NCBI GenBank assembly: GCA_903905065.1
Contig: CAIVEW010000089.1
Location: 62,001-126,000 of the forward strand
Length of the DNA: 64,000 nucleotides
Reading direction: 5' to 3'
Origin: an uncultured Bacteroidota bacterium
GTDB taxonomy: Bacteria > Bacteroidota > Bacteroidia > Chitinophagales > Chitinophagaceae
Below the pieces are notes generated by a model, which was not told the DNA's origin, ran no database searches, and saw only the letters and a list, made by a program, of their open reading frames with translations. The position numbers were made by a program, and so were the translations under genes. Below are positions 17,807 through 27,150 of this stretch, in pieces; position 1 is the stretch's first letter, and the number at the start of each line of letters is the position of its first letter.

Positions 17807-18478
17807 ATGAAACAGGCAATTCCGGTACTCCTATTTGTCCTTTTAGCGACAGGCGCCTATGGTCAGGCCGATAGCGTTCGCGTGTGGAACAAATGGTGCA
17901 GCAGTAAGGATACCCTACTGTTATTTGCCGGGGCGAATAACACTATACAGGTATGCAGCCATACCCTGAAGCCCTCCGAAATGGTTCTTAAACCGGTGGA
18001 TAAAACATTACGCATCGGCAAGCCAGAAGTGAAGGGAGATACGATTTCGGTGCTGGCTATGCCCTACCCTTCGCACAACAAGCCTATGCGGCTAGCTGTG
18101 CTGAATGCCAAAACAAAAAAAGTAATTAAAACGGTCGACTTTTACAGCGATGAGGTACCCGCCCCTGTCGCACGTGTTGGGAACATACAAACCAGTGAGG
18201 CCGTGAGAAAAGACATCCTCGCACAAAACAGCCTGAAGGTTGCATTCCCGAAATCGCTCTACAGCTACCCCTACACTATCAAGCAATATATTTTCAAGAT
18301 ACACACCCCTAAGGGCGGAGCCACTATACCTGTGAATGGCTTCTACTTAACCAGGGACATACTCGCACAGATAAAAGACGCACCCGCAGGAACAATAATG
18401 GAGTTTACGGACATCAAAGCCACCTGCCCGGAATGTGCAACAAGGGATCTCCCGGATATAAAATTGAAGGTGAAATGA
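17807..18478 (+). CDS. secreted protein with GldM-C-like terminal domain
   Basis: 223 residues from the ATG encoding MKQAIPVLLFVLLATGAYGQ, a signal peptide; the track's TTG start four codons earlier is less likely. The C-terminal 75 residues (PYTIKQYIFKIHTPKGG...TRDILAQIKDAPAGTIMEFTDIKA) follow the GldM_C pattern: a strand, a helix, then an FxDIKA strand. The two small proteins at 8.5-9.3 kb show the same pattern. An upstream beta-rich domain (GANNTIQVCSHTLKPSEMVLK) resembles the preceding Ig-like repeat of GldM. The long helical stalk and TM helix of true GldM are absent. A periplasmic adaptor role is conceivable but unproven. Confidence 0.6.
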   Translation: MKQAIPVLLFVLLATGAYGQADSVRVWNKWCSSKDTLLLFAGANNTIQVCSHTLKPSEMVLKPVDKTLRIGKPEVKGDTISVLAMPYPSHNKPMRLAVLNAKTKKVIKTVDFYSDEVPAPVARVGNIQTSEAVRKDILAQNSLKVAFPKSLYSYPYTIKQYIFKIHTPKGGATIPVNGFYLTRDILAQIKDAPAGTIMEFTDIKATCPECATRDLPDIKLKVK

Positions 18479-18620
18479 AACCCCAAATCCCAAAAAAGGG
18501 CTTCGCGGAAGAATATGCTTTAGGCTTATGGCTCACTCTTCAACATTGAGGTTTACCTAAAATCGCCATCACCGGTATAAGCTGAATATTGCAACGATGC
18601 TGATGGGGTATTCCCAAGTG

Positions 18621-18647
18621 AAGCCCCTTCAGGGGCTTGGGGTTTAA
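18621..18647. repeat. GC-rich intergenic palindrome (copy 1)
   Basis: AAGCCCCTTCAGGGG followed by TTGGGGTTTAA. A near-identical copy precedes dnaJ at 24667-24693. It probably also serves as a terminator between the convergent genes on either side. Confidence 0.6.
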
Positions 18648-19606
18648 TACTTCCGGTCAATCACATAATTAACCAGCTCTTCCATTGCCTGGCGTGCGGG
18701 GGTGTCGGGGTATTTGCGAAGGATCATCAACGCTTCTTCTTTGTACTCCTGCATTTTCTTTGCTGCGTAGGTAATCCCTCCCGACTGTTGTACATAACTT
18801 ATTACCTCATTTACCTTCTTCTTATCCGTGCTGTTGTTCTTCACCGTATAGATGACACTGCGCCTCGTTGCCGTATCAGCATGTTGCAACGCATATATCA
18901 GCGGCAGGGTCATTTTCTTCTCTTTTATGTCTATGCCCGTGGGCTTGCCTATGTTGTCCTGGCCATAGTCGAAAAGGTCGTCCTTGATCTGGAATGCAAT
19001 GCCCACTTTTTCGCCGAAGAGCCGGAACGTTTCGGATACAGTTTCATCGGCAGTAGCCGAAAAAGCGCCCGCGGCACAAGCTGATGCCAGCAGCGATGCT
19101 GTCTTTGCGCGGATAATGTCGAAATAGATGCTTTCATCAATATCCAGTTTACGGGCCTTTTCCATCTGCAGCAATTCGCCCTCGCTCATTTCCTTTACCG
19201 CTCTCGACGTGATGTGCAATATCTTGTAGTCACCATTATCAATTGACAACAGCAAGCCTTTTGACAAGAGATAATCACCAACCAATACGGCAATTTTGTT
19301 TTTCCAAAGGGCATTTATGGAGAAGAAGCCCCTGCGCTTCATAGCATCGTCCACTACGTCGTCATGTACCAATGTAGCAGTATGCAGCAGTTCTATGAGC
19401 GCGGCGGCCCGGTAGGTGGCATCGTTTACTCCGCCGGCTATTGTCGCTGAAAGGAATACAAACATAGGGCGCATTTGTTTGCCCTTCCGCTTGATGATGA
19501 ACCGCATGATACGGTCCAGCAATGGATTGGTGCTCTTGACACTTTCCGTAAACTTCTTTTCAAACAATGATAATTCAGTGCCTATTACTTTATTTACGAG
19601 CTCCAT
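18644..19606 (-). CDS. trans-polyprenyl diphosphate synthase
   Basis: A 320-residue all-helical prenyltransferase that condenses isopentenyl diphosphate onto an allylic primer, most likely making the octa-/hepta-prenyl side chain of menaquinone. The first aspartate-rich motif is LVHDDVVDDAMKRRG (DDxxD with the flanking RR) and the second is IAFQIKDDLFDYGQD. The length and the small residues before the first motif (LLHTATLVHDD) fit long-chain synthases. The product chain length is inferred, not read. The divergent gene downstream in the map encodes an OmpA-like protein and is unrelated. Confidence 0.9.
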   Translation of the reverse strand: MELVNKVIGTELSLFEKKFTESVKSTNPLLDRIMRFIIKRKGKQMRPMFVFLSATIAGGVNDATYRAAALIELLHTATLVHDDVVDDAMKRRGFFSINALWKNKIAVLVGDYLLSKGLLLSIDNGDYKILHITSRAVKEMSEGELLQMEKARKLDIDESIYFDIIRAKTASLLASACAAGAFSATADETVSETFRLFGEKVGIAFQIKDDLFDYGQDNIGKPTGIDIKEKKMTLPLIYALQHADTATRRSVIYTVKNNSTDKKKVNEVISYVQQSGGITYAAKKMQEYKEEALMILRKYPDTPARQAMEELVNYVIDRKY

Positions 19607-19846
19607 TTAGTTAAAAAGTTAAAAACCGGTCTGCCGGCATGCAGGGTCGGGACCAAACCGTTTTTTTTTGTAAAAGTCGAAATAAGAATCTGATTAACAG
19701 CAATTTTTTTAGAGGCATATTGTTCCTGCACAATAAAACGCCAAAATAGCGGTTTATTTCATATTACGGCTTGTTTTTTGCTCCCTACAATCATACCTTT
19801 GCTGGTATTTTTATAGTGATAAAAATGCAATATTAACACACCCATT

Positions 19847-21580
19847 ATGCCTGATAAAAAGCATTTATTACTTACCTTTTTCTTCCTGATGCTTGCGTCC
19901 GGTGTCTTCGCGCAAGAAAGCCAGCAGACAGCGCCAGCTGCCGCAGGCACAGGTACAGCCAGTGCTACCCCCGGCAGTATGCAGTGGTCTAACCGCGACA
20001 TGACCTACCGCGGTAAAAATTATGATGTTTTAGACTCCGCATACTATCCTAAATTTCGCCGCAAACAGTTCAAAAAATACATAGACCACCAGGAGATATT
20101 CCCGCCAAAGCCGCGCAACCAATGGGAGATAGGCGGCGGACTGGGCCTCTATAATGTAATAGGCAATGTGCCCACACTGATGCTCTGGCAAAAAGGCGGG
20201 GGCGGTCTGAACGTAAATGTCCGCAAATCGCTGGGGTACATTTTCTCACTACGTATGCAATACATATACGGTGTGGCCAAAAACCTGGACCGACAGCCCA
20301 CGCAGAGTTATGACGCACCGTATACCCAGTTTGGTTATACTCCCCGCGACTATGCTACTTCTGCCCAACCGGCAAACGATGTATACCGTGCTTCGCGCAT
20401 GGAGTCGTCCCAGCTTTCGCTGGATCTTATGTTCAATGCCTACAACATCAACTTCCACCATGCGCGCAACAGTTTGTCGTTCTTTGGCTACATGGGCTTC
20501 GGGGCGCTGGGCTATAAGACACGCATGAACGCACTGGATGGAAATTATATGCCCTATGATTTTGACTCTATAGTAGGTAAGGCCACGAGCAATAACGCAG
20601 TTCGTAAGGCCCTTCAGAAAAAAATGGACAAATCGTATGAGGACGCGGCTGACAATGGCGGCGGCGCCCATATCCTGGACCATAAAACGCTCGACTTTGC
20701 TCCCAGCATAGGCGCTGGTGTTCAGTACCGGATAAATAAGCAATTCAACGTTCAGCTCGAAGAGCGTTATACGTTCCCGTCCGACGCCTACCTTGATGGC
20801 TCCAGGTATGGCAAGCCGTTGGGCAACACGGTAGCGCCGGGGATCCGGTCGGATGCGATCAACTATCTTTCTGTCAGCATTAACTACAATCTGAAAACCA
20901 AGAAGAAATCCGTAGAGCCACTTTACTGGATCAATCCGCTAGACCATTGCTATAGCGAGCTTTCTTATCCCCGGCATATGATACTGCCAAACCCGGTACT
21001 ACCTGATGAAGATGGGGATGGCGTAACTGACCAGTTCGACAAATGCCCGCATACGCCGGCAGGTATAGCAGTGGACTCTCACGGCTGCCCGCTGGATACC
21101 GATGGTGATGGCGTCCCGGACTATAAAGACAAACAACTCATAACCCCTACCGAGTGCCAGCCTGTGGACGCAGATGGCGTAGGTAAATGCCCTTGCCCGG
21201 ATGGCTGCAAAGACATACACGACCCCAACAAATGCGGCAGCATAGGCGCAGGTACGCTGCTCTTCACAGAAAAAACGGATCATATTACGGTCCCGATGGA
21301 AGTGCAACTTTCTACACTGGCCGCACAAATGCAAGGCAACCCTAATTGCAAAGTAGTGATACTGGGCGGCGGTAGCGGTAGCAAAATAAAGGAGCAACAT
21401 TCATGGGAGCATGTAAATGCCGTAATTGAATTCATGAGCGAAAAGAAGAGCATCAGCCGTGATCGTTTTATCTTCAAGTATGGCCAGGAAGGTGATGAAA
21501 ACATTGTTACATTCCGCGCTGCCAACGGAGACGAATCAGGCAGCTCGAATGTGCCTCCTCCACATCCAGACATTAAATAG
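19847..21580 (+). CDS. OmpA-family outer-membrane protein with thrombospondin type 3 repeats
   Basis: A 577-residue protein with a signal peptide (ending SGVFAQ). A beta-barrel-like body runs to about residue 380. Calcium-binding thrombospondin type 3 repeats follow (DEDGDGVTDQFDKCPHTPAG and DTDGDGVPDYKDK, about 385-430), with a cysteine-rich linker (KCPCPDGCKDIHDPNKC). The C-terminal domain resembles an OmpA peptidoglycan-binding fold (TLLFTEKTDHITVPMEVQLSTLAAQM) but is shorter and divergent: the usual NxxLSxxRA motif is replaced by SWEHVNAVIEFM. It may not bind peptidoglycan in the standard way. Confidence 0.82.
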   Translation: MPDKKHLLLTFFFLMLASGVFAQESQQTAPAAAGTGTASATPGSMQWSNRDMTYRGKNYDVLDSAYYPKFRRKQFKKYIDHQEIFPPKPRNQWEIGGGLGLYNVIGNVPTLMLWQKGGGGLNVNVRKSLGYIFSLRMQYIYGVAKNLDRQPTQSYDAPYTQFGYTPRDYATSAQPANDVYRASRMESSQLSLDLMFNAYNINFHHARNSLSFFGYMGFGALGYKTRMNALDGNYMPYDFDSIVGKATSNNAVRKALQKKMDKSYEDAADNGGGAHILDHKTLDFAPSIGAGVQYRINKQFNVQLEERYTFPSDAYLDGSRYGKPLGNTVAPGIRSDAINYLSVSINYNLKTKKKSVEPLYWINPLDHCYSELSYPRHMILPNPVLPDEDGDGVTDQFDKCPHTPAGIAVDSHGCPLDTDGDGVPDYKDKQLITPTECQPVDADGVGKCPCPDGCKDIHDPNKCGSIGAGTLLFTEKTDHITVPMEVQLSTLAAQMQGNPNCKVVILGGGSGSKIKEQHSWEHVNAVIEFMSEKKSISRDRFIFKYGQEGDENIVTFRAANGDESGSSNVPPPHPDIK

Positions 21581-21596
21581 AAAGATATTCCCCGTA

Positions 21597-21632
21597 AAAA
21601 GCAAAGCCGCGAAATTTCGCGGCTTTGCTTTT
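21597..21632 (+). terminator. strong rho-independent terminator
   Basis: The stem AAAAGCAAAGCCGCGAAA pairs perfectly with its complement and runs into a T-tract, just after the OmpA-family gene. Confidence 0.9.
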
Positions 21633-21708
21633 TTATTAGTAATGAATCCGGGCAAAACACCTCTCCGGCTCTTTGCGGTTATGAAAACAAATCGATCAGC
21701 GCTTTCCT

Positions 21709-22191
21709 TTACGGCAGCGCCACGTTAAAAACCCCACTGGTTATTGTATCGGTACCCGCAATAAAGGAGAAATTACCTTTTAAGGCATATGCACTATCAC
21801 TACTTATAGTGATATGACCCGAGTTACCAAAATGACGAAGATTCCCCACATAATACGCTGCAGTGTTGACCGGCGGATCTATCTGGTAGGTACTAGGACC
21901 GGTATAATTGTAGATATTGAACGTTATAGTCGTCGCAGGATTGGTATTGTTCTGTGTGGCCGTTATCAGCAAGTTTTTGGTGCCCGTATCGTTGCCGGAA
22001 TTGAGCACATAATAGCCAAAAGCGGAATATGCCCGCCAGCTCTGTCCATTAATAGTGGCCGTCATTAATACGGTCGAATCAAGATTATTGTTAGGCTGCA
22101 CACTTTTTAGGTTGGCGGGGCCGGCAGCCTTCTTGCAGGCCGGCAACGCCAGGCAAAACGAAATGGGTATAATGAGAAAAAGCCTTTTCAT
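21709..22191 (-). CDS. small lipoprotein (DUF6252-like), paralogue of the next gene
   Basis: 160 residues from the ATG encoding MKRLFLIIPISFCLALPACKK, a lipoprotein signal; the longer track ORF runs back into the upstream gene and is rejected. The mature domain is beta-rich and starts with VLMTATINGQSWRAYSAFGY. It ends GNFSFIAGTDTITSGVFNVALP, the GxFxF...TxGxFxV signature of DUF6252-like proteins. The following minus-strand upstream gene ends the same way. Surface or periplasmic location; function unknown. Confidence 0.7.
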   Translation of the reverse strand: MKRLFLIIPISFCLALPACKKAAGPANLKSVQPNNNLDSTVLMTATINGQSWRAYSAFGYYVLNSGNDTGTKNLLITATQNNTNPATTITFNIYNYTGPSTYQIDPPVNTAAYYVGNLRHFGNSGHITISSDSAYALKGNFSFIAGTDTITSGVFNVALP

Positions 22192-22252
22192 AAACTCTAA
22201 TCCTAACGCTGAAAGGCAGATTTTAGTATAGAAACCGGAATGGGACCATACA

Positions 22253-22720
22253 TTATGGCAGACCAACGGTGAAAAGGCCGTTAGTGATCGCCAGGTTATC
22301 CTGTGTATTGAACGAGAAATAACCAGTGATCGTTGTGGTAGTCACTTTTTGTATAGACACTATACCGCCCAATGCGTAACCCACCGAACTGCCATGGTAA
22401 TAAGTAGCTGACGCCTGCCCCTCCACAATAGAATAAGTGTTGCTAACACCTGTGTAGTTGGTAACAGTAAGCACTATCCTGTCCCGGGGAGATACCGGGT
22501 CTGAAGTGTAGCCGGTAATAATAAGCGTTTTTCCCGTGTCAAGATTTGCATGCTGGGAGTACAAAATAGAAGGAACTGTCCTGGAGGAAATAAAATCATA
22601 AGTTCCGATAGTGGCAGTCAACGAAGGATTAATAGTAAATACCGTTGGTGACGTTTTGACGCAGCCGGAAAAGACCACGCAACTCAATATAGCAACAAAT
22701 AAAAAAAAGCCTTTCTTCAT
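22253..22720 (-). CDS. small lipoprotein (DUF6252-like)
   Basis: A 155-residue lipoprotein with signal and lipobox VVFSGCVKT. The mature part is shorter at its start than the neighbour's and keeps the terminal signature GYFSFNTQDNLAITNGLFTVGLP. The two genes are on the same strand, 61 bases apart, and look like a diverged duplication. No ligand-binding motif can be recognised. Confidence 0.7.
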   Translation of the reverse strand: MKKGFFLFVAILSCVVFSGCVKTSPTVFTINPSLTATIGTYDFISSRTVPSILYSQHANLDTGKTLIITGYTSDPVSPRDRIVLTVTNYTGVSNTYSIVEGQASATYYHGSSVGYALGGIVSIQKVTTTTITGYFSFNTQDNLAITNGLFTVGLP

Positions 22721-22848
22721 ACAAGGATATTTCCGCTAAGATATACAATTTCAAATTCAAAATTCAACATTCAACAAATCGGAGGTCTCTTATAAAAAAC
22801 CCTCCGTTATGCGTCTCAAATCTTTTTAATACATTTCAAAGCCGGAGA

Positions 22849-23718
22849 CTATTGAACGATGGCCTTAGCGGTCCCGTACGCAACGCCGTTGCCCACTTTT
22901 ACCAAGTACATACCGCCCGCCAGGTTTAGTCCCTCAACAGTATGTGTATTTGTACCGGCATGTGTTGCTATGTCTTCAGAACGCACTTTGCGGCCCATCA
23001 TATCATAGATGGTAACACTGTATGTCCCGGCCGTCGCCGCGCTGTAAGACAGAGTTATCTGCCCCGGGGTGCAAGGCCCAATTACCGAAAGTGGCAATAC
23101 CTTGTCATTCTCCGTCTGTACCCCAAGCTTGATTTGCGTGGTGAGTACGTTATCGATCATCCATTGGCCTGAGCCAACGACATCTGCCGAATAGCGGAAC
23201 GCTACAAAAAGCGGCGCATTGGCATAAGGGGTGAGATCGACCTGGTGTGTTTCCCAATCGTTGCCACCTTCATTATCCAAAACAGGTGAGAAGGCGCTGG
23301 TAATATCATTCCAATCCTGGCCGGTATTGGGCAGTGTGCCTGCCTGATATATGCTCGACACCAATACAGAAAGACGGGCGGCATCTAAGGTATACTTTGT
23401 ATCAAACTGAAGATAAATGCTTCCGGTATAGTAGCTGAGGTTTAGCTGTGGGGTAAAAAGCCAGGCGGTATCCACATAGTAAGTAGTTCCATCATAATTA
23501 TTGCACCCTATTCCGGGTGTGCCATTACGGCCACCAACCGGCGCGCAAGACCAGGCTATCTGCGGATCAGAATAAATATCGTATTCGGTCCAATAGGTAG
23601 GGTAATTTTCTCCCAGCACTGCGCAAAATGTATTGAAACGTTCATCTAAAGAGGTAACCTGCGCGTGGGAGCATGATACGGACAGTGCGAATAAGGTGAA
23701 GAGTATAAATTTCTTCAT
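22849..23718 (-). CDS. T9SS type A sorting domain-containing protein (choice-of-anchor J-like)
   Basis: 289 residues from the ATG encoding MKKFILFTLFALSVSCSHAQ, a signal peptide; the track ORF has 15 extra residues. The body resembles a choice-of-anchor J/jelly-roll module (AWLFTPQLNLSYYTGSIYLQFDTKY...DWETHQVDLTPYANAPLFVAFRY). The last 75 residues form a type A sorting domain (TYSVTIYDMMGRKVRSEDI...GGMYLVKV), so the protein should be exported by T9SS and anchored on or released from the surface. No catalytic residues are evident. Confidence 0.82.
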   Translation of the reverse strand: MKKFILFTLFALSVSCSHAQVTSLDERFNTFCAVLGENYPTYWTEYDIYSDPQIAWSCAPVGGRNGTPGIGCNNYDGTTYYVDTAWLFTPQLNLSYYTGSIYLQFDTKYTLDAARLSVLVSSIYQAGTLPNTGQDWNDITSAFSPVLDNEGGNDWETHQVDLTPYANAPLFVAFRYSADVVGSGQWMIDNVLTTQIKLGVQTENDKVLPLSVIGPCTPGQITLSYSAATAGTYSVTIYDMMGRKVRSEDIATHAGTNTHTVEGLNLAGGMYLVKVGNGVAYGTAKAIVQ

Positions 23719-23921
23719 AGGGGAATATTTAGGGGCGAATACGTTATAGTAAGCTAATAGCATCGCAATTTAATTAAATTATCATACTAAAGAATGCCCT
23801 TTTTAATATTTATTTTTAAAGCACTACCTTTTCCACTGAGTACGACATTTTGTCCCAAAAAAGCGTTTGGCAAAATAATTGCGTATTTATATCGGATATG
23901 TTTTTCAAAAAAAATAAGGCT

Positions 23922-24524
23922 ATGAACGACCATACAAAAAACAATAAAAAATCTATGAATGAAAATGCCGACAACATGGCACAAAACGAAGATCTGGATG
24001 AAGCTTTGGCAAATGTGCTGAATTCAGATGATAGTGGTGGTAGGGCCGGAGAAACGCTGAGTGAAGGTGCTGATGAAGAAATAGAAAAACTGGAGGCAGC
24101 TGTGCAGGAGCAAAAAGACAAATACCTGCGCCTGATGGCCGAATTTGACAATTACAAGAGGCGCAACGCAAAGGAAAAAGAAGAACTAAGACTAACAGGT
24201 GGTAAAGACATTGTTTCTTCCCTGCTGGTAGTGCTGGATGATATGGACCGTGCGAGCAAACAACTGGAAACTACAACAGACGTTACGGTGCTGAAAGAAG
24301 GTGTTTCGTTGATATTCAATAAATTGCGAGCCATTTTGCAGCAAAAAGGCCTAAAGGCTATGGAAGCGGTAAATGAAGAATTCAACCCCGACCTGCACGA
24401 AGCGATAACGGAAATACCTGCGCCAAATGAAAAAATGGTAGGTAAAGTAATAGACATGGTGGAACCGGGCTATTATCTTAACGACAAGCTGATAAGGCAC
24501 GCGAAAGTAGTGGTGGGGAAGTAA
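23922..24524 (+). CDS. grpE: nucleotide exchange factor GrpE
   Basis: GrpE exchanges nucleotide on DnaK. About 200 residues from this ATG: an acidic disordered N-terminus, a long coiled-coil (EEIEKLEAAVQEQKDKYLRLMAEFDNYKRR) and a C-terminal beta domain with the family ending FNPDLHEAITEIPAP...GYYLNDKLIRHAKVVVGK. Earlier in-frame starts exist (ATG at 23898, TTG at 23850). This one is chosen because AATAAGG precedes it and the resulting length is typical. dnaJ follows on the same strand about 170 bases on. dnaK is not in the window. Confidence 0.93.
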   Translation: MNDHTKNNKKSMNENADNMAQNEDLDEALANVLNSDDSGGRAGETLSEGADEEIEKLEAAVQEQKDKYLRLMAEFDNYKRRNAKEKEELRLTGGKDIVSSLLVVLDDMDRASKQLETTTDVTVLKEGVSLIFNKLRAILQQKGLKAMEAVNEEFNPDLHEAITEIPAPNEKMVGKVIDMVEPGYYLNDKLIRHAKVVVGK

Positions 24525-24666
24525 CCCCCCGACCCCCTAAAGGGGGAGCGCTTAGCGCTATGTAAGCGTGAGATTCCCGAATTGTAGTTTTTGGGCGTTA
24601 GCGCAAGTATAAAAAATGGTTCCCTGCTGGGGCAGGTTTGAGGAATTTGTTCACAAAAATAAGAGA

Positions 24667-24693
24667 AAGCCCCTTCAGGGGTTTGGGGTTTAA
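24667..24693. repeat. GC-rich intergenic palindrome (copy 2)
   Basis: Near-identical to the element at 18621-18647 (AAGCCCCTTCAGGGG then TTGGGGTTTAA). It abuts the dnaJ start codon, so the dnaJ leader RNA would begin with or contain this hairpin. A related CCCCCTAAAGGGGG hairpin follows grpE at about 24,530. Confidence 0.6.
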
Positions 24694-24695
24694 AA

Positions 24696-25859
24696 ATGGC
24701 AAAACGAGATTATTACGAGATATTAGGTGTGTCAAAGAGTTCGGCTGCTGATGAGATAAAGAAATCTTATCGTAAAATAGCCCTTGAATTTCACCCGGAC
24801 AGGAACCCAGGCAATAAGGAAGCCGAAGAGAAATTTAAGGAGGCTGCCGAAGCATACGATGTGCTCAGCAACCCCGATAAGCGGGCACAATATGATCGCT
24901 TTGGCCATGCAGGTGTAGGCGGCGGTGGTTACGGCCAGGGTGGTCCCGGCGGCATGCGCATGGAAGACATTTTCCAGAATTTCGGTGACGTATTTGGCAA
25001 TGATATGTTTGGCAGTATGTTTGGCGGCGGCGGTGGCGGCCGCAGGCAGGGCACCCGTGGCGCCAACTTGCGTATCAAGCTGAAGATGGACTTCGCAGAG
25101 ATAGCCAACGGAGCCAATAAAAAGATAAAAGTAAAGAAGCACATTACCTGCCAGCAATGCACAGGCAGCGGTGCAAAAGATAAGGGCTCCATACAAACCT
25201 GCAGCACATGCGGCGGATCGGGCCAGGTACGGAGGGTAACAAACACATTCCTTGGCCAGATGCAGACGGTAACTACCTGCCCTACATGCAGTGGCGAGGG
25301 CAGTACCATCACCCAGAAGTGTGCCAATTGCAAAGGCGAAGGCCGTGTATACGGTGAAGAAACGCTGAGCCTGGATATTCCGGCTGGCGTTCAAGACGGT
25401 ATGCAATTAAGTATGCATGGCCGTGGCAATGCCGGCGAGCGTGGCGGCCCTCCGGGCGACCTGCTCCTGCTGGTGGAAGAAGAGAAACATGAATTCCTTT
25501 CCCGTCATGATCTGGACGTAGTGTACCAGCTACATATATCTTTTCCGGAAGCTGTACTGGGTATGCAAGCTGAAGTGCCAACCATAGACGGCAAGGCCAA
25601 AATAAAAGTGCCGCCCGGCACTCAAAGCGGTAAGATCTTCCGCCTGAAAGGCAAGGGGTTCCCTGCTTTCCAGAGCTATGAAAAAGGAGACGAACTGGTG
25701 GAAGTGAATGTTTGGTCGCCACAACACCTTAGCCATGAGGAAAAGGAGATGATGGAGAAGCTCAAAAATTCGCCAAACTTTAAGCCCGGTCCCGGTGCTA
25801 AAGCTGAAAGGGAAGAACGAGGTTTTTTCGATAAGATCAAGGATGCATTTGGAAGCTGA
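24696..25859 (+). CDS. dnaJ: molecular chaperone DnaJ
   Basis: A 387-residue full-length (type I) DnaJ that delivers unfolded protein to DnaK and stimulates its ATPase. J domain with the HPD triad ([11 protein letters not shown]), a Gly/Phe-rich linker ([12 protein letters not shown]) and four zinc-binding repeats: [24 protein letters not shown] and CANCKGEG. The C-terminal substrate-binding domains contain [21 protein letters not shown]. It forms a chaperone pair with grpE upstream, possibly co-transcribed through the palindromic gap. Confidence 0.96.
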   Translation: MAKRDYYEILGVSKSSAADEIKKSYRKIALEFHPDRNPGNKEAEEKFKEAAEAYDVLSNPDKRAQYDRFGHAGVGGGGYGQGGPGGMRMEDIFQNFGDVFGNDMFGSMFGGGGGGRRQGTRGANLRIKLKMDFAEIANGANKKIKVKKHITCQQCTGSGAKDKGSIQTCSTCGGSGQVRRVTNTFLGQMQTVTTCPTCSGEGSTITQKCANCKGEGRVYGEETLSLDIPAGVQDGMQLSMHGRGNAGERGGPPGDLLLLVEEEKHEFLSRHDLDVVYQLHISFPEAVLGMQAEVPTIDGKAKIKVPPGTQSGKIFRLKGKGFPAFQSYEKGDELVEVNVWSPQHLSHEEKEMMEKLKNSPNFKPGPGAKAEREERGFFDKIKDAFGS

Positions 25860-25946
25860 TATCGTCAAGCATGCTATCTCGTATTTGGTTTGTGCTTCGG
25901 TAAAATTCGGGGCAGCACAGTTCGCCGTTTTTTAATAAATTGCAGC

Positions 25947-26966
25947 ATGAAATGCGCGTGGATAAAGTATTTCCCTGTTATCGGAATCCTGCTTTTTTTT
26001 AGCTGTAACAACAAGAATGGCAATGCGCCTGCATCTAGCAATGACCCCATTTTTTCAAGTGACCCCCGCCTCAAGAACATCACCGACCAGATCAATAAGT
26101 CGCCGAAGGATGCTGCGCTGTATTTTGAGCGTGGGCATATGCTCCATAAAATAAAGCTGGATACCCTGGCGCTAAAAGACTACAAAACGGCCGCCGCGCT
26201 CGATACTACACAGGCGCAATACTTTAGTGCCATTGGCGACCTACTGTTTGAGAACAAAGATGTAACGGGTTCTATAGAATGGATAAAAAAAGCGATAGCA
26301 AAAAACCCGGAGGACCCAAAGGCTCACCTGAAGATAGCAAAGCTGTTCCTCTGCCTCAAAGACTATCCGCATTCGTTCGCGGAGATCAATATCGCGTTGC
26401 GCCATAATCCGCACAATGCGGAAGGGTACTTTCTAAAGGGAATGGTGTACAAAGACATGAAGGACACAGCCCAGGCGATGTCCAGTTTTGAAACCTCAAG
26501 GCAGGAAGATCCGGATTACCGTGACGCTATCATACAGCTCGGCCTGCTGTATAGCGTGAAGAACAATCCCATTGCACTTAAATATTTTGACGACGCTTAC
26601 AATAAGGATAGCTCTGACGTAATGCCCATTTTCGCAAAAGGGGTCTTTTACCAGAATAATAAAGAAGATGCCAAAGCCAAAGAAGAATACAAAAAATGCA
26701 TCCTGAGGAATAACCACTACATCGAGGCATTCTTCAACATAGGGTATATGCTGATGCAGGAAGACTCTATTGAGAAATCTTACCGACAGTATGACCTAGT
26801 TACAAAAATCAGCCCGCTTAATGCTGCAGCTTATTTTAACAGGGGATTATGCAACGAGATGATGAACAAACCTAAAGAAGCCGTAGCTGACTATCGCCAG
26901 GCGCGTGGCCTGGACACCGCTTACGACCGCCCGAAGGAAGCGCTGAAAAGGCTGGGGGTGAAATAA
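25947..26966 (+). CDS. tetratricopeptide-repeat lipoprotein
   Basis: 339 residues from the ATG encoding MKCAWIKYFPVIGILLFFSCNN, whose lipobox puts the lipidated Cys at residue 20; the track start is 19 codons upstream. The mature protein is a run of roughly seven to eight TPR units, e.g. ALYFERGHMLHKIKLDTLALKDYKTAAALD and NPHNAEGYFLKGMVYKDMKDTAQAMSSFETS. It is presumably a periplasmic or outer-membrane scaffold for a protein complex; the partner is unknown. Confidence 0.85.
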   Translation: MKCAWIKYFPVIGILLFFSCNNKNGNAPASSNDPIFSSDPRLKNITDQINKSPKDAALYFERGHMLHKIKLDTLALKDYKTAAALDTTQAQYFSAIGDLLFENKDVTGSIEWIKKAIAKNPEDPKAHLKIAKLFLCLKDYPHSFAEINIALRHNPHNAEGYFLKGMVYKDMKDTAQAMSSFETSRQEDPDYRDAIIQLGLLYSVKNNPIALKYFDDAYNKDSSDVMPIFAKGVFYQNNKEDAKAKEEYKKCILRNNHYIEAFFNIGYMLMQEDSIEKSYRQYDLVTKISPLNAAAYFNRGLCNEMMNKPKEAVADYRQARGLDTAYDRPKEALKRLGVK

Positions 26967-27150
26967 TTCGGCAATGAGACTATTCGGCAATTTGACAATG
27001 CGAATTGGAACATGGAAATAATTTAAAAATTGTTCCCCATGGCTGTCGGGAAGAAAATTTGAAAATGATGCAGAACTTGTCCTGATAGTTAATGGGATGA
27101 AAATGATTGAAATTTTTAGCTTTTGAATTTTAACTTTTGAATTTTAAAAC

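Noticed and set aside
24732-25406. 224-codon minus-strand ORF opposite dnaJ
   Set aside because: Shadow of the Gly/Cys-rich dnaJ coding sequence.
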